Assembly: GCA_946965045.2 (NCBI GenBank)
Contig: OX337240.1
Coordinates: 2,790,001 to 2,854,000, forward strand
Direction: 5' to 3'
DNA length: 64,000 bases
Source of the DNA: Epithemia pelagica
Taxonomy: Eukaryota; Bacillariophyta; Bacillariophyceae; Surirellales; Surirellaceae
Position numbers and translations under genes: made by a program
Shown here: piece after piece, positions 42,478 through 51,619 of the stretch
Layout of the letters: each line of letters opens with the position of its first letter
Position numbering within the stretch: position 1 is the stretch's first letter
Notes under the pieces: model-generated
Database searches by the model: none
The model's input: only the letters and a program-made list of their open reading frames with translations
What the model was told of the DNA's origin: nothing

Positions 42478-43316
42478 TGTAAACAACGGCCAATACGAAA
42501 CCTTCCTTGTTTGGTGATGTTTGCGTTGACCACGAGTATCAGAGGAAGTACGGGTTTTAGAATATAAAGTAGCACTTCGTGTTTATGTGACGACTTATAC
42601 TGTTTTTCATCCTAGATGAACGGGATGTGACGGTATTGGCGGATTCTCTGTATCTACGCTCAGTTTTCTGTCAAAAGATGGTGAACCTCTTCTGTTTGGT
42701 TGCTTGTTGTTTCCAAACGTGATGACATTCGTCGTTGGGGGTGGACGTTGGACTTGGAATCCAATATCCTTTGTGGGGATCACACAAGCCTTCACAGCAT
42801 TCATGCCCGCCGGAAAATCGCACTGCCTTATTCACGTCTTCGCGGGAGCTAGAGTAGCGGAGGAACTACAAAATCACTCTCGAATTATCATCAACAACGC
42901 AATCTAATAGAGGTAGATGACTCTTGAATCTTGACGTACCAATAATCATCAGGGATCCCTTGATTCAAACAAAGGATGCAAATCGCAGATCCTATTAACC
43001 GAATCGGGTTTTGCTTTGTTGCATATTGCAGTCGTGTCCAAATTTTCATTCACCAAGCACGTCTCCAGTCGCAGGTCGCAGCATGTCGCACTCCCAATTC
43101 CCAATTCCATCATCCAACCAATTTTTATTTTCGACCATAATATGCCCTTCTTCTTCTCCCCATATAACGGACGCGCCCTTATTCCCATGACGCGTCTCCT
43201 TTCTCCTTTGTCCTTTGGCTCAAGAGCCGAACCAAGCACGCATCCCATTATTGTCCAATATCCAATTTTTCCAATGCCGGAAACCTTCTCCTTGTATGTG
43301 GAATGAAGTCCCACCT

Positions 43317-43358
43317 CCCAGTCGCGTTCCGAAATAATGGCATCCAGTCGCGTTCGAA
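43317..43358 (+). promoter_or_regulatory. Two CAGTCGCGTTC motifs, site 4
   Basis: Duplicate of the 41.63-41.67 kb pair, in the same position relative to the ATG of gene C. Confidence 0.5.
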
Positions 43359-43460
43359 TCGGTGATGGTAACCTCTCACATTTTCATAAATTTTCAAACT
43401 TTTTTTGTCTGGCTTCCATATCGATATATACAACACTTTTGTTCTGCTACGATCGCCATT

Positions 43461-44139
43461 ATGCCTTGCTGGTAAGAGAAGAATACCGGGAGTACAACTG
43501 ACTACTATTGCCCTGTATGCTCACACACCACACCGTACCGAATGTTTCTCATCAGTGTTTACAAAGATCCCTTGCTCATGACGGCTCAAGCCTTGTCTGT
43601 CGTGGCCTTTATCTTTTCTTTTGGTGGCGTCGCTGCCGTTGCTTTTGGATTGGCTGCAATGGTTGTCTTGCAAGTAGTCTGGTGCTGCCGCATGAACAAG
43701 TGTGGTTTGAATGCCGCCGCCTCCTTTGCCTTGGTTGTGGCCATTCTCAATGCCATCTTGGCCGCCGTTTTGGCCCTTGAAGAAGCAGATGAATCCTGTA
43801 ATAATGATGACGACTACAGCTATCGTTATGATGACGATGATGATTGCAATTCGTCGGTGCAAATTTGGGCCATTCTTCTGTTCTTGTCCGCCGGTTTGTG
43901 GGTGGCCGTGTCGACCCTGGTCTTTATTTTTGCCAATACAAAGCGCTATCATACCTGTCGTGAAAAGAGTGAACCGGCGGCAGCCCCGAAGAATAATGAC
44001 GACACCAAGAAGGACCAAACCAAGACAACCGTTGTGGCCACCACCAGCAGCGTTCCACCCGTCATGACCACGGCTACTCCCGTGACATCGTCTGTCGCAG
44101 TCACGACAACTACAAGTACACCAGAACCAACTACCGCAA

Positions 44140-44179
<40 letters not shown>

Positions 44180-44339
44180 CAATGCCCTTTCCGTAGCCGC
44201 CATGGCGGAAAGTCAAAAGTCAATGACCACCATTGAAACCACGGTCTTTTCGGATGGGACCCGCAAAAGTGTCACCACGACCTTTCATCCCGATGGATCC
44301 AAAACCATCACCGAAACCAGGGAAAGTGAAACCGCCTAA
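43461..44339 (+). CDS. Four-TM microexon-family protein C, 264 aa
   Basis: Exon 1 is 43461-43471 and exon 2 is 43556-44339. It is identical to B up to the last TM segment apart from one residue in the acidic loop, then has its own tail: HTCREKSEPAAAPKNN, a T/V-rich stretch (VVATTSSVPPV), a poly-Asp run coded by a GAC microsatellite, and the conserved FSDGTRKSVTTTFHPDGSK end. Four hydrophobic segments are present. The tail length difference between C and its neighbours is due to low-complexity expansion. Confidence 0.82.
44140..44180 (+). repeat. GAC microsatellite coding poly-Asp
   Basis: Continuous GAC units in the tail of gene C. Confidence 0.9.
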
Positions 44340-44988
44340 TAGTAGAGAAATAAGAGAAACCAGATTGGATACGCATGTCAACTTGTTTGCAAGATTGTGG
44401 TGTGGGCAACATGTGTCGGTACAGCAGAAAGTTACTGGGATACGAATAGGAGTAGTATCTATGAATATTCCTAGTACATACTCCTAGGTAGTTATGGTCC
44501 CAGCGAGGCACTGACTGAATAATATGACGCATCAAGCTTCTACGCCTCCATTGAGATGAGATGTGGGTCCAGGCAATCTATTGCATTTGTCTAGTGCTCA
44601 TCAAGTAGTCCACTCTAGGTAGACTTTATCCGCTTGATGTGATGATCCGGGTAAACGCAGGGGTTTGAACGTCACATTCATGTCTAAAAGCTTTCATATC
44701 AGGGGTAGTTTATTCCCAGCTGGTCCTCCTAGGAGTAGTATCCCAGTCGCGTTCGAAATAGGAGTAATTGGCAGAATTGGCATCCTTCAGCATCCATGCG
44801 CGTACCCAAAGTTCAACTTGTTTGGACACGTCCAATGCCCTTTTGTTCTCTCTCTCGTCATCAATGCAATCTTCAATCTTGTCAAACTCGAGGAGCACAC
44901 TACTTCTTTTTTCATGCTTCAGCATCCTTGCGCGTGTTTAGAGGCCAATGTTGAACACGTGGTCTATTCCATTTCCGCAGTCCTGTCT

Positions 44989-45025
<37 letters not shown>

Positions 45026-45133
45026 ATACAATTTACAACTACGAAGCGGCCACTTTTTTGCTTCGCCATCACTATCACAATACCACACGTTTGTTCTCCT
45101 CAACGTTTGACTTCTGCCCGATAAAACAAAAGA
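44340..45133. other. Spacer upstream of gene D with promoter motif and ATC repeat
   Basis: It contains CCCAGTCGCGTTCGAA at 44742-44757 (site 5, 392 bp before the gene D ATG) and an ATC microsatellite at 44991-45025. The 44473-44533 stretch (TAGTTATGGTCCCAGCGA) recurs at 46205-46260 downstream of gene D, showing that the 3' flanks were duplicated with the genes. Confidence 0.6.
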
Positions 45134-46187
45134 ATGCCTTGCTGGTAAGGTGATATACGAATCGATCGTACGTGTACGACATGCTGCAACTTTTGTCGTT
45201 CGTGACTCTCATTCTCTCTTGGTACTACCGAATGGTCGGTTCTCAATCTATTATTAGTGTATACAAAGATCGCGTGCTCATGACGGCTCAAGTCTTGTCC
45301 GTCGTGGCCTTGCCCTTCTCGTTTCCAAACATTCTGGCCCTTGTCTTGGGTTTTGTGGTCATGGTGCAGTTACAGACTGTATGGCGTTCTCGCATGCAAA
45401 AGTGTGCGTTGATTGCCAATGCATCTTTGGCGGCAGTCGTGGCCATTTTTAATTTGGCCTTGGCCGGTGCCATGGCGGCACAGGGCGATGATTGGTGTGG
45501 AGCAGATGAAGATGAAGAATGTAGATGGGAATGGGAAGTGTGGTGGGCCGTCATGTTGTTCTTGTCGGCTGGATTGTGGGCGACCGTGTCCAGCCTATTG
45601 TTTGTGTTTATCTGTACCAAGTGCTATGACATATGTCGTGAAGCGAGTGAACCAACGGCAGCCACCACGAATAATAACGACGACGACAACAACCGCAAAC
45701 CAAACCAAACCAAACAACCGCCATCGCCAGCAGTAGCAACAACACTCCGACCGAAGCGTCAACAATGGCCACTTCTTCTACAGCAGCAGCGTCATCGGGA
45801 AACGAAGAAGGCCTTCCAGAGACGACAATGACGACGTCCATGGAACCCGTGACAGTCGTTGCGGACGAGGATGTGAGCTCCCAAAGTGTCACCACCACGA
45901 GTCCTCCCGATGGATCGCCAAACACCATGGATACCGATGCCATGGAACGTGGAACAAGTACACCAGAACCAGCTGCTGCAAACGACGACGACGATGATAA
46001 TGAGGACAGCAACGCCATAGTATCCACCGCCTCCACGACGGAAAGTCAAAAGGCCAAGACCACCATTAAAACCACAGTCTTGTTTCCGGATGGGATCCGC
46101 AAAAGTGTCACCACGACCATTCATCCAGATGGATCCAAAACTATCACCGAAACCATGGAAAGTGAAACCGCCTACGAAAAGGAGTAA
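45134..46187 (+). pseudogene. Four-TM microexon-family gene D, frameshifted in the tail
   Basis: Exon 1 is 45134-45144 and exon 2 starts at 45258 (acceptor ATTAG): MPCCVYKDRVLMTAQVLSVVAL. All four hydrophobic segments are intact, with the loop DDWCGADEDEEC. In the tail, near a run of AAACC units (about 45700-45720), the frame shifts and stops at 45831. The ancestral tail continues in another frame to 46187 and still carries DGIRKSVTTTIHPDGSKTI. The membrane part could still be made with a different 190-odd-residue tail, so it is either a variant gene or an early pseudogene. The slippage-prone AAACC run makes a one-base error or polymorphism possible. Confidence 0.65.
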
Positions 46188-46655
46188 TATCTATTAGTAC
46201 ATACATACTCCTAGATAGTTATGGTCCCAGCGATGCACTGACAGAACAATATGACGCATCCATTATCCATTGAGATGAGATGCGGACCCAGGCAATCTGT
46301 TGTATTTGTCTTGCTCGTCGATTTGTCTAACTAGACTAGATAGAAACAACCCTTTTTTTGCTTTGTGAGCCGTCTAAACAAAAGAGTTTGAACTTCCCAT
46401 TCTTTCATATCAGGGGTAGTTAATTCCTATCTGGTCCCACTTCAAACCTCTCCTGCAAACTTGGCCCTCGAAACCACCTCCGCTGGGGCGTGGTTGTTGA
46501 GTCGTGGTCTATTCTCTCTCATCTCTCTCTCTCATCAATACAGTTGGCATTACAACTCTACCCTGTCATACTCGAGGAGCCCACTGTTTTGCTTCGCCAT
46601 CACAATATCACATTTGTTCTCCTCAACGTGACTTCTACCCGATCGCCCGACTAGA
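46188..46655. other. Spacer between genes D and E
   Basis: It repeats the downstream block of gene C (TAGTTATGGTCCCAGCGA near 46208) and otherwise holds the CT-rich upstream region of gene E. The CAGTCGCGTTC motif is not seen here. Confidence 0.45.
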
Positions 46656-47299
46656 ATGCGTTGCTGGTAAGATGATATCCGAGTCGATCGTACGTGTACG
46701 ACAGGCTGCATCTTTTTGTCGTTGGTGACTCTCATACTGTTGGCACTACCAAATGGTGGTGATTCTCGTTCTATAATTAGTGTTTACAAAGATCCCGTCC
46801 TCATGACGGCTCAAGTCTTGTCCGTCGTGGCCTTGCCCCTCTCGGTTGTCTACTTTGTGAACCTTGCCTTGGGTTTTGTGGTCATGGTGCAGTTACAGAC
46901 GGTATGGTGCTGTCGCATGAAACAATGTGGGTTGGGTGCCGCGGCATTCTTGGCGGCAGTCGTGGCCCTTTTGAATGCATATATGGTCTCCTGCACTTTT
47001 ATATATCGGACAAGACCTATCCCAGAATTTGGGCCATTCTGCTCCTCGTGTCGGCTGGAGTGTGGGCGATCGTGTCGATCCTAGTCTGTGTGTTTCTCTT
47101 TACCAATCGCTATGACACATGTCGTGCAGCGAGAGAAGGCCTTCCAATGGCGACACGGACGACCAGCATGGAACCCATGATTGTCGTTGTGGACGAAGGT
47201 ACCACCTCCCAAAGGGTCACCACTACGACGAGTCCTCCCGATGGATCTCCGCCAAACATTATGGATAATATCGAGCCCATGGAACGTGAAATGACCTAA
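46656..47299 (+). pseudogene. Four-TM microexon-family gene E, decayed
   Basis: Exon 1 is 46656-46666 (ATGCGTTGCTG) and exon 2 starts at 46781: MRCCVYKDPVLMTAQVLSVVAL. After the third hydrophobic segment the acidic loop is largely deleted and the frame shifts (stop at 47084). The last TM segment (RIWAILLLVSAGVWAIVSIL) and a shortened tail continue in another frame to 47299, without the DGSK signature. This is the most decayed member of the tandem array. Confidence 0.7.
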
Positions 47300-47803
47300 T
47301 CCAGTACTGGATACACATATCCGCTTGTGTGTTTACCAGATTGGGGAATGGGTAACGGACACTACATAAAGACTGGTGGAAGCAAATGAAAGTAGATCGT
47401 TTCGTCCAACACGATATGGATCGTGCTCTAATGGCGCTCTCCAATTTTGACCATGGATCCAATACCATGGATGATACCGAATCCATGGTACACGTGAAAC
47501 GACGTAATGCAGAACTACACGGAACAACAATCCGACTGCAGATCCGCTTGTGCTTGGCCAGATTGGGGGATGCAGAGCCAACACTCTACAGCATTGTATA
47601 TAGGAAATCGTTCTAGGATCGTCCAACGATAGGAATCGTGCTCCTCCCATGGTCATCAAAAACAAGGAGAAGAACATACCGGTGGCTCTCCAAGTTAAAA
47701 TCGTGTCCTGAATTAGAAATACAAACTACATGCAATTGTTGTTACAGAAATCCATACATGGAGCCTTTTTGGGTGGTGTACCGTCGATTGGGGTTATTCT
47801 TTT
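47300..47803. other. Decayed tail sequence and 3' flank of the transporter gene
   Basis: Short GATACCATGG-type fragments resemble further decayed four-TM tail sequence. The part 47600-47803 is the 3' flank of the transporter gene and recurs, inverted, at 63789-63980. Confidence 0.45.
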
Positions 47804-49279
47804 TTAACGCATGGTTCGACCATCCGTAGGGGGGTGACGAAACGGTGCGTTTTCGTGTGGACCAGCCGCCGCCACTTCTTGATCGACAAAGTACGTCGAC
47901 GACGACGACAAGAGTGCTTGTCGTTCGTCGGGTTCTTTGCGAGTGGACACTTCTTGTGATTGTTCTTGTTGTGATTGTGGCACGTAGTATTGTTTGACGA
48001 GGGCCACAATAAGCATGTATCCCAAAATGAGGGCCGTCCCGGCCAAACTCCAGACTTGAAGGGGTTCGTGCAGCAAGGTCAATTCAAACAAGTACGTCCA
48101 AACAATTTGCGTCGATGTGGCCAAGGTAGCCTTGGCGGCTGTTTCGTGTTGCAAGCCCAAATTGGTACACCATTGACCGCCATAGCCGGCCAGGCCTATG
48201 AGCATCAGACAAGTCCATTGCCACGGGGAAAAGGAGGACGAACCGGGTGGTGACTGCCACACCCGCCAGGTTCCTTCCCACAGGTAGGATCCCAACACAG
48301 TCAGGGGCAAACTCATGGCGCCATAATACAAGACCATGACAGTCGCCGAGGCGCGATGACCAATTTTGCGCACCGTAACATAGGCCATGCCCGCCAAGGC
48401 GGCACCCCCGGTACATACCAAGACGGCCACGGTTTGCAACCACACGGCGGTCGTGTCCTTTTCGCCGTCCTGGTCCGTAGTCGTCGTACTCGTTTCGGTG
48501 GATCCAAACAGGACCGTGGGATGGGCAATGAGCACAACGCCGGCCAAACAGACGACGGCCCCCACTTGATCGAGAGGGAGCCAGGGTTCGCCGACCATGC
48601 AGACGGCAATGACGGCGACAAAGGGTGGCACCGTAAATTGCAACGTGACGGCATCGGGCAAGGGCAAGAGTTGAATGCCAAAGAAAAAGGCACAGACGGC
48701 CGCCGCACCCGACAGACCCCGCCACATCAACCAACCACGAACCGAAGCGGCACCCAGAAAAAAGTCCATCATGCTAATGTTGTTCTGCTGGTCTTGCTCG
48801 TTGGGGTGTGGTGGTGGCGGTGCTTGTTCCAGGTCAAGGGCCGTGTGGCTCCGTCTTGTGGCTGGTCGTTGTGGTCGTGTGTGCCAGGCATGCCAGAGTG
48901 TGACGAGGGACAAGGCAATTTGGATCCAGGATCGATACCAAACCAAGGTAAAGGTATTGGTATGATTCATGAGTTTGACGAGCAAAAACATGACACTAAA
49001 GGAAAAGGCCCCCAGCATAATGTACACCATGCCCCAAATACTGCTACTCGTGTTGGTGTTGGTGTTTGTTGGTGTCGTATCATGAGTGGCGGTGGTGGTG
49101 GCCTCCTCTTCCTCGTTGTGGTCGTCGTTCGGTTGTAGTGAGAGTGGTGGCGGTGACTCTGTGGCCTTTGTCTGGTGATGATGCTTTTGGAATGGACTAA
49201 ACGAAAGGCAAACGGGCAAGAAGAAACACGTGAGCAAGATGAAACAAACGATGAACCTCGGCCGATGGTGCACAACAGC

Positions 49280-49313
<34 letters not shown>

Positions 49314-49513
49314 CGAACGTACCTCCACCAACTGGACGTTGTGGTTGTGGACGTAGTGGTCGTGGTCGTCCACGCCGAACCAACATCTCCACTGTCGTGA
49401 CTGTCATTCCGACTCACATCTGGAATCAAGCTGGTACTTCCATAATTGTGGTTGTTGTTATTGGAAGTAGACTTGTGGTTGGTTCCTGGATGATTCTTGT
49501 TGTACGGCACCAT
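47804..49513 (-). CDS. EamA/DMT-family membrane transporter, 527 aa
   Basis: Exons 49513-49323 and 49196-47804; the intron 49322-49197 (126 nt, GTACGT...TTTAG) keeps the frame. The start is ATG MVPYNKNHPG. After an N/T-rich soluble leader and an acidic linker, the first EamA repeat runs from SSIWGMVYIMLGAFSFSVMF through the GAAAVCAFFFGIQLLPLPDA segment, where the LPLPDAVTLQF block is typical, and PPFVAVIAVCMVGEPWLP. A second repeat follows (TGGAALAGMAYVTVRKIGHR, WTCLMLIGLAGYGGQWCTN, TSTQIVWTYLFELTLLHEPL, SLAGTALILGYMLIVAL). About ten TM segments in total. DMT carriers move small metabolites; the substrate here is unknown. A degraded second copy is at 62649-63788. Confidence 0.85.
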
Positions 49514-50054
49514 GGCTTTGTTTGTTTGGTTGGATTTGACGTCGAATGGAACCAAACAATAAAAGGACGAACGAGAGGAGATTGATCCTTGTCGGTCGGG
49601 TAATTGAGATGCGTTCGGGTTTGAAGATTGGTGGTTTGTGACACACAACAACTCGATCGATCGAATCAACAACAGGCAGCAAGAGATCCTCGTATCTTTT
49701 TTGTGTGTTCTCATTCGAGGTCCTGGTCATTGTTCCTTGTGGGGGGCGGGCCGTGCCTCGTCTCGATCCGACGACCGACGACATTCTTTGTGGGGGATGA
49801 ATGCGAAGCCTTCTGTTCTGGTTTCTCGCAGATGGCGGGTTTTTGAGTCACGCAATGAATGTGCGACTCCAAAACTACCGCAACTACCACACACCACTGT
49901 TTCGATCGAGGATATCCATCAGATGGGAATGGATCGTGAGTCGAACCTCCCAATCCCAAACGCACAAACGCAAGTAGAGAGAGGAGGAGGGTGCAATATG
50001 GCTGGATATTCGTTTCTCGTCGTTGGGAGAGGTGTCTTTGGAATCGGCCCGGTA
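49514..50054. other. Upstream region of the transporter gene, up to the copia insertion
   Basis: The proximal part has a counterpart upstream of the pseudogene at 62.45-62.65 kb. The remainder holds only short ORFs. It ends in CGGTA, the target-site duplication of the copia element. Confidence 0.5.
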
Positions 50055-50837
50055 TGTTACAATTCTTTCTGAATCGTAGGGACATTAATGCTCGGTAGAG
50101 CAGACAATCAGGTAGGTCACCAACCGATACAAGCTTCTCAGGGTCAGAGAAGCAAGCAAGTCGTAGTCTATCAAAAGGATAGTCGGGACACAAAAGAAGA
50201 TGTGATAAATGGTGATATTGTTAGATTGTGTGTTGATTACTACGATAGGTCTACGTGAAATGTTCGGTCCTGCCAAGGGTCATGTGTCATAGGTTCTTGG
50301 CGGCAACAGGTTTGGAATAGTTGGAGTCAATTCATGTGATGTATATGACATGTATATGTGGACGGATAACATATACAGGGTCAACAGCTCTTGCTTTGGG
50401 TTGGCATAGTTGTTTTCATGGCGCGCAGCTTGTTGACAATTTGGAGATTGTGGGAATGGAAATATGGTCTCGCGTGATCGTGTGTCGTGCTTGGGATACT
50501 TAGACCGTTGGGTCGGATAGATGCCGACAGCGCTCGGATGTCGCTTGGGCGCGCTCAATGATTTCGGGCGCGTACGCTTAGGGCGTTAGTATAATGTCCG
50601 AGCAACGGCCAAATTTACGTCCGTTGTAATACCGCACGACCCAGTTTAGTCTTGAGAGTGAGTTTGTCAATCTATTCTCACTTTTCATGATTTGCGAAGA
50701 AATATAGGTCGATATAGCGCGAAGCTAGGGAACATAGCTCGAAGCTAGATGGCATGATGCGATAGCACGAGGCTATGTGACATGGGGAATCGATGAGATG
50801 TAGAATCTAACCACCATAGACGGTGAGAATTCTAACA
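50055..50837 (-). repeat. 3' LTR
   Basis: 783 bp, near-identical to 57614-58396, with the 5-bp inverted ends TGTTA/TAACA. Confidence 0.96.
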
Positions 50838-51602
50838 CTCCCCACAACTCGTCGTTTCAGCCTTGTCATCATTGGATTTGTTGAATGGCTTGAGCATGGG
50901 CCAAATAGATACGAAATCCCAATGTTTGCTAAGGATATCGGCAGGGTTGGTCTTTCCATCTTTCCAGTAGAATGCAACATACTTTGCTGCGATGGCTTCA
51001 CGAACTCGGTGGTATGACAGGAGATGGTGTCTCTTGGATAGTATGGAATGAGGAACGGTTGCATTGAGCACAACAGATCTGTTATCTCCGTACATGTAAC
51101 TTCGCTCTCGGATAGGTACTCCAAGGTAGCGGAGAGAATGTCGTAATTCTGTAATCTGATCTATTGCTGTCCTTGCAGCCACAAACTCGGATCCATAGGT
51201 AGCAGTTTCCACCGTGCTCTGTCTCTTGCTGTACCAGTCAATAGGTGTTCCGTTCAACAAATGTAGAACAGCAGTGACGGATTTACCAGTGACTATGTCA
51301 TGCATGAGATTGGCATCAACATAATGAGTTGTGGTAACATAGCAGCCAAGAGGTGTTGGGCAGTCTTCAGGAATACGTTCACTTGCATTCGAATAGACAG
51401 TGCGAGTCCAATCAAATTCTTGGGTAGGAAGACTTGAATAATCAGGCTCTCCAATCCTAAATCTGATTGCGCCTTCTGGGAGATGTGCAAGGTATCCATA
51501 GATACGCTTGGCTCTATCAAGATGTCCTTTCCTCGGAGCAGCACGAAAGCGTGATAGCGTCATTGTAGCGGTGAAGACGTCGAAACGACCAATAGTGATC
51601 AC
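50832..51602 (-). CDS. Copia RNase H region, separated from gag-pol by a frameshift
   Basis: The frame continues the polyprotein after the lesion at about 51664. It contains the connection segment IGRFDVFTATMTLSRFR, RNase H with YVDANLMHD, WYSKRQSTVETATYGSEF and GDNRSV, and the C-terminal KTNPADILSKHW end common to copia. Reading the frame back across the junction gives SHFQTLIGQLQW, so it is plainly part of the same gene. Without the frameshift the product would be one continuous polyprotein. Confidence 0.9.
   Translation of the reverse strand: MITIGRFDVFTATMTLSRFRAAPRKGHLDRAKRIYGYLAHLPEGAIRFRIGEPDYSSLPTQEFDWTRTVYSNASERIPEDCPTPLGCYVTTTHYVDANLMHDIVTGKSVTAVLHLLNGTPIDWYSKRQSTVETATYGSEFVAARTAIDQITELRHSLRYLGVPIRERSYMYGDNRSVVLNATVPHSILSKRHHLLSYHRVREAIAAKYVAFYWKDGKTNPADILSKHWDFVSIWPMLKPFNKSNDDKAETTSCGEC
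50838..50847 (-). other. Polypurine tract
   Basis: The minus strand reads TTGTGGGGAG directly against the 3' LTR, the expected site of plus-strand priming. Confidence 0.75.
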
Positions 51603-51619
51603 CCATTGGAGTTGTCCAA

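Larger units (their letters stand above)
40548..43929 (+). repeat. Fresh 1,691-bp tandem duplication (two units)
   Basis: About 40548-42238 and 42239-43929 are near-identical; by eye about five substitutions and no indel. Unit boundaries fall within a 20-bp stretch beginning GTCTTTATTTTTGCC that is identical in genes A, B and C, inside the codons of the last TM segment. This is the expected product of unequal crossing-over between gene A and gene C. Confidence 0.88.

Noticed and set aside
50085-50558. 60-90-codon ORFs inside the copia LTRs, duplicated at 57.6-58.1 kb
   Set aside because: They lie wholly in LTR sequence and are present twice only because the LTR is; no protein features.
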